Positions 5,205-7,553 of a DNA stretch of 7,553 bases are shown in pieces. The stretch's first letter is position 1, and each line of letters opens with the position of its first letter. Position numbers and translations under genes: made by a program. Source of the stretch: Marinagarivorans sp. UBA5870 (lineage in GTDB: Bacteria > Pseudomonadota > Gammaproteobacteria > Pseudomonadales > Cellvibrionaceae); the NCBI GenBank assembly GCA_002432555.1, contig DJFO01000103.1, forward strand, positions 3,008-10,560. The letters are read 5' to 3'. Under the pieces are notes generated by a model. That model searched no databases. It was not told the origin of the DNA and saw nothing but the letters and a program-made list of their open reading frames with translations.

Positions 5205-7553
5205 ATGGTGCTGGTTATGAATATTGCCCTACACAACCGCTTGAAAAACTGGGTTCAGCTCGGCGCTCTGCTGGGCTTTTTTGTCTTGGCCGGCGGCGCT
5301 GCCGCGCAGACCGTGACGGACTACGACGCGGTGCCGCCGCTGCTCGCGGAAAGTGCCACGCCCATGGTGATGTTGGCTATGTCCAACGACCACCAACTGT
5401 TTTATAAAGCCTACACGGATTTTGACGATCTCGATGGCGATGGCATAGCCGATACCACTTACAACCACAGCTTCGAGTACGTGGGTTATTTCGACAGCTA
5501 CAAGTGTTATTACTACGACTCGAGCACTAAACTGTTCACCCCGACTGCCCTGACGCAAGACAAATATTGCAACACCTCCACTAATAATCGCTGGAGCGGG
5601 AATTTTTTGAACTGGGCGACCATGACGCGCATCGACGAGGTGCGTAAAGTTTTGTACGGCGGCCACCGCGCGACGGATACCGCCGGTACCACGGTGCTGG
5701 AGCGAGCGTTTCTCCCCAATGACGCCCACAGCTTCGCCAAGTATTACAACGGCGCGGACCTCGGTAGACTGACACCCTTCGGGAATCTAATTACGAGTCT
5801 AAGTGGTACAGCCGCCACGGGCATCACCATTTGTAACACCACTCGGCACACGACCGGGGGTGTTTCCCAGAATTCCACCGCACCGCCCCTCGCGCGGGTG
5901 GTCGCCGGCAATTATTCCCTATGGGCCGCCAACGAACGGTGGCAGTGTCTTTATTCCGGCGAGCAGGCCGCGAGCAACGGCAACAACTTGGTCACCACGG
6001 GTATTCTCGCCAATTCATCCAACCCTTCCACCGCCGAACGCGCGGCCCAGGCCGACGGCGAGACCGTGGGCGACTACGTGGTGCGGGTGGTGGCCTGCGA
6101 CAGCAGTTTGATCGGTGTCGAAGATTGCAAACAGTACCCATCGGCCAATTACAAGCCGATCGGAATTTTGCAGCGTTTTGGTGACAGTCAATCGGTGATG
6201 TGGGGACTTATCACCGGTACCTACAAGAAAAATAAATCCGGCGGCGTGCTGCGCAAAAATATCGGGTTTATCACTGATGAGGTTAACACCACCACAGACG
6301 GCACTTTTAAAGCGGCGCCTGCCACGGGCGGCATTATCAATACTATCGATCGCTTGCGGTTGGCTAACTACGATTTTAGTGACGGCCGCTACAATGTCAC
6401 CGACAACTGCGCCTGGGGCTTGAGCACTTTTACTAATGGCAGCTGTACCAACTGGGGAAATCCCTTTGCGGAAATCCTCATGGAATGTTACCGCTATTAC
6501 GCAGGCAAGACCCCCAATAGCAGTTTCCATTCGGACGATTCGTCGATTATTTCGGGGCTCACGACCCAGACCAGTTGGAGCAATCCGCAGACCGCGGATA
6601 CCGCCTGCGCCAGCTTAAACGTCATCGCCTTCAACGCCAGCACCGTGTCCTATGACGGCAACGAACTCGGCGGCACGACCGATTTAAATACCACCAAAAC
6701 CGCTCAGCAGCTGACCAAATCCGTCGGCGACGGCGAGGGCATCACCAACCAGTATTATTTTATCGGCGAAAATGGCGGCATCACCGCGGCGGAGAAAAAC
6801 CAGCTGTGCACGGCGAAGCAGGTTACCGATCTCGGTTTGGTTGAAGGCACTTGCCCCGACGCCGCGCGTTTGGACGGCACTTATAAAGCGGCCGGTATCG
6901 CCTACCATGCCAATACCGTGGACTTGCGCACGGATATCACGGACAAACAAACCGTGACCACCTACGGCGTCACCCTGGCCCCGGCGCTGCCGAATGTTTC
7001 CCTGGTGTCGCCCAACGGGGCGCGGGTCTCCATTCTGCCCGCTTGCCGCAACGACTTTGTCGGCGGCAACTGCGGTCTGGTGGATTTTAAAGTGGTGGAG
7101 CAGGTGGTGACATCCACGAAATCCACCGGCAAGTTTTACGTGAACTGGGAAGATAGCGAGCAGGGCGGCGACTACGACCAGGACATGGCCGGCATTTTGA
7201 CCTATGAACTTACCGCGACCCAATTGAAAATCACCACCGACGTTTTTGCCCACTCCACGCCGGATAATATGGGTTTCGGTTTTATTGTGGCCGGCACCAC
7301 CGCCGACGGTTTCCATTCGATTTCGGGCATTAATTCCTACAACGGTTACGGCTGCACGTCCTGCAAAGAAAACGACGCGGCCAAAACCAAAATCTTTACT
7401 CTCGGTTCGTCCCTCGTGAATACCTCAACGGTGGGCCTCTTACAGCAGCCGTTGTATTACGCGGCCAAATGGGGCGGTTTCGTGGACGTGGACGGTGATG
7501 GCAAACCCAATCTCGCCAAGGAGTGGGACCAGCGCAATAATTCATCCGGTGTC
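5205..7553 (+). CDS. pilY1: PilY1 pilus tip adhesin/anti-retraction protein, N-terminal part, 3' partial
   Basis: This frame is open from 5205 to the window end (783 codons, no stop), which is the N-terminal part of a PilY1 protein; homologs usually exceed 1000 residues and end in a beta-propeller not reached here. PilY1 sits at the pilus tip, primes assembly with the minor pilins and acts in adhesion and surface sensing. A Sec signal peptide covers about 6-34, with AAA|QT a likely cleavage site. Family landmarks are KAYTDFDDLDGDGIAD with a DxDxDG calcium-type loop at 75-83, YVGYFDSYKCYYYD, WSGNFLNWATMTR, VLYGGHR, LPNDAHSFAKYY, NYSLWAANERWQC, and at the edge YYAAKWGGF followed by a second acidic loop, DVDGDGKPN (761-769). 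The usual vWA position reads PMVMLAMSNDHQL without a DxSxS metal site. The start could be 5217, which gives a neater signal peptide. It is six bases after pilX, in the same operon. Confidence 0.92.
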   Translation, partial: MVLVMNIALHNRLKNWVQLGALLGFFVLAGGAAAQTVTDYDAVPPLLAESATPMVMLAMSNDHQLFYKAYTDFDDLDGDGIADTTYNHSFEYVGYFDSYKCYYYDSSTKLFTPTALTQDKYCNTSTNNRWSGNFLNWATMTRIDEVRKVLYGGHRATDTAGTTVLERAFLPNDAHSFAKYYNGADLGRLTPFGNLITSLSGTAATGITICNTTRHTTGGVSQNSTAPPLARVVAGNYSLWAANERWQCLYSGEQAASNGNNLVTTGILANSSNPSTAERAAQADGETVGDYVVRVVACDSSLIGVEDCKQYPSANYKPIGILQRFGDSQSVMWGLITGTYKKNKSGGVLRKNIGFITDEVNTTTDGTFKAAPATGGIINTIDRLRLANYDFSDGRYNVTDNCAWGLSTFTNGSCTNWGNPFAEILMECYRYYAGKTPNSSFHSDDSSIISGLTTQTSWSNPQTADTACASLNVIAFNASTVSYDGNELGGTTDLNTTKTAQQLTKSVGDGEGITNQYYFIGENGGITAAEKNQLCTAKQVTDLGLVEGTCPDAARLDGTYKAAGIAYHANTVDLRTDITDKQTVTTYGVTLAPALPNVSLVSPNGARVSILPACRNDFVGGNCGLVDFKVVEQVVTSTKSTGKFYVNWEDSEQGGDYDQDMAGILTYELTATQLKITTDVFAHSTPDNMGFGFIVAGTTADGFHSISGINSYNGYGCTSCKENDAAKTKIFTLGSSLVNTSTVGLLQQPLYYAAKWGGFVDVDGDGKPNLAKEWDQRNNSSGV

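Noticed and set aside
6684..7316. 210-codon open frame on the - strand
   Set aside because: Antisense to pilY1, which is continuous and has family motifs throughout; treated as a shadow frame.

Overview
The window reads as chromosomal DNA of a Gram-negative proteobacterium, most likely a gammaproteobacterium. The support is moderately high GC, the canonical minor-pilin gene order fimT-pilV-pilW-pilX-pilY1 of the type IVa pilus, a hybrid kinase with a C-terminal Hpt domain, and intergenic copies of the GTCATTCCCGC...GCGGGAA palindrome common in beta- and gammaproteobacteria. I cannot name a genus. All seven supported genes are on the + strand.

Region 1 (1-1751) is a signalling pair. The 3' end of a hybrid sensor histidine kinase (rest of a receiver domain, then an Hpt domain) overlaps by four bases (ATGA) a response regulator whose output is a GGDEF diguanylate cyclase with an intact GGEEF active site and an RxxD inhibitory site. 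The overlap suggests translational coupling. The likely flow is sensor kinase to receiver to Hpt to receiver-DGC, ending in c-di-GMP synthesis.

Region 2 (1752-2322) has no supported gene. Its first part holds three copies of a 15-bp word (GCAAAGCTCCGTCAT), two of them running into a short palindrome, plus one palindrome in inverted orientation: a REP/REPIN-like or small MITE-like cluster. The rest (about 1950-2322) is more AT-rich, carries a short imperfect direct repeat, and must hold the promoter for the pilin operon, though I could not identify it with confidence.

Region 3 (2323-7553) is a tight operon for the type IV pilus priming and tip complex: fimT (GspH/FimT pseudopilin), pilV, pilW, pilX and the start of pilY1, which runs off the window. 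Gaps are 16, 1, 3 and 6 bases, and pilV, pilW and pilX have clear Shine-Dalgarno sequences. The four pilins have type III leader peptides ending in Gly before a hydrophobic helix. PilY1 has an ordinary Sec signal peptide instead.

The whole is a recognisable pilus locus beside a c-di-GMP module. I do not see a wholly new system. The points most worth checking are a canonical EF-hand loop added to PilW, evenly spaced cysteines in PilX, a cysteine cluster in PilW, a GRxR-like GRVH motif in FimT, the absence of a DxSxS metal site at the usual vWA position of PilY1, a patch of atypical codons in pilY1, and the repeat cluster.
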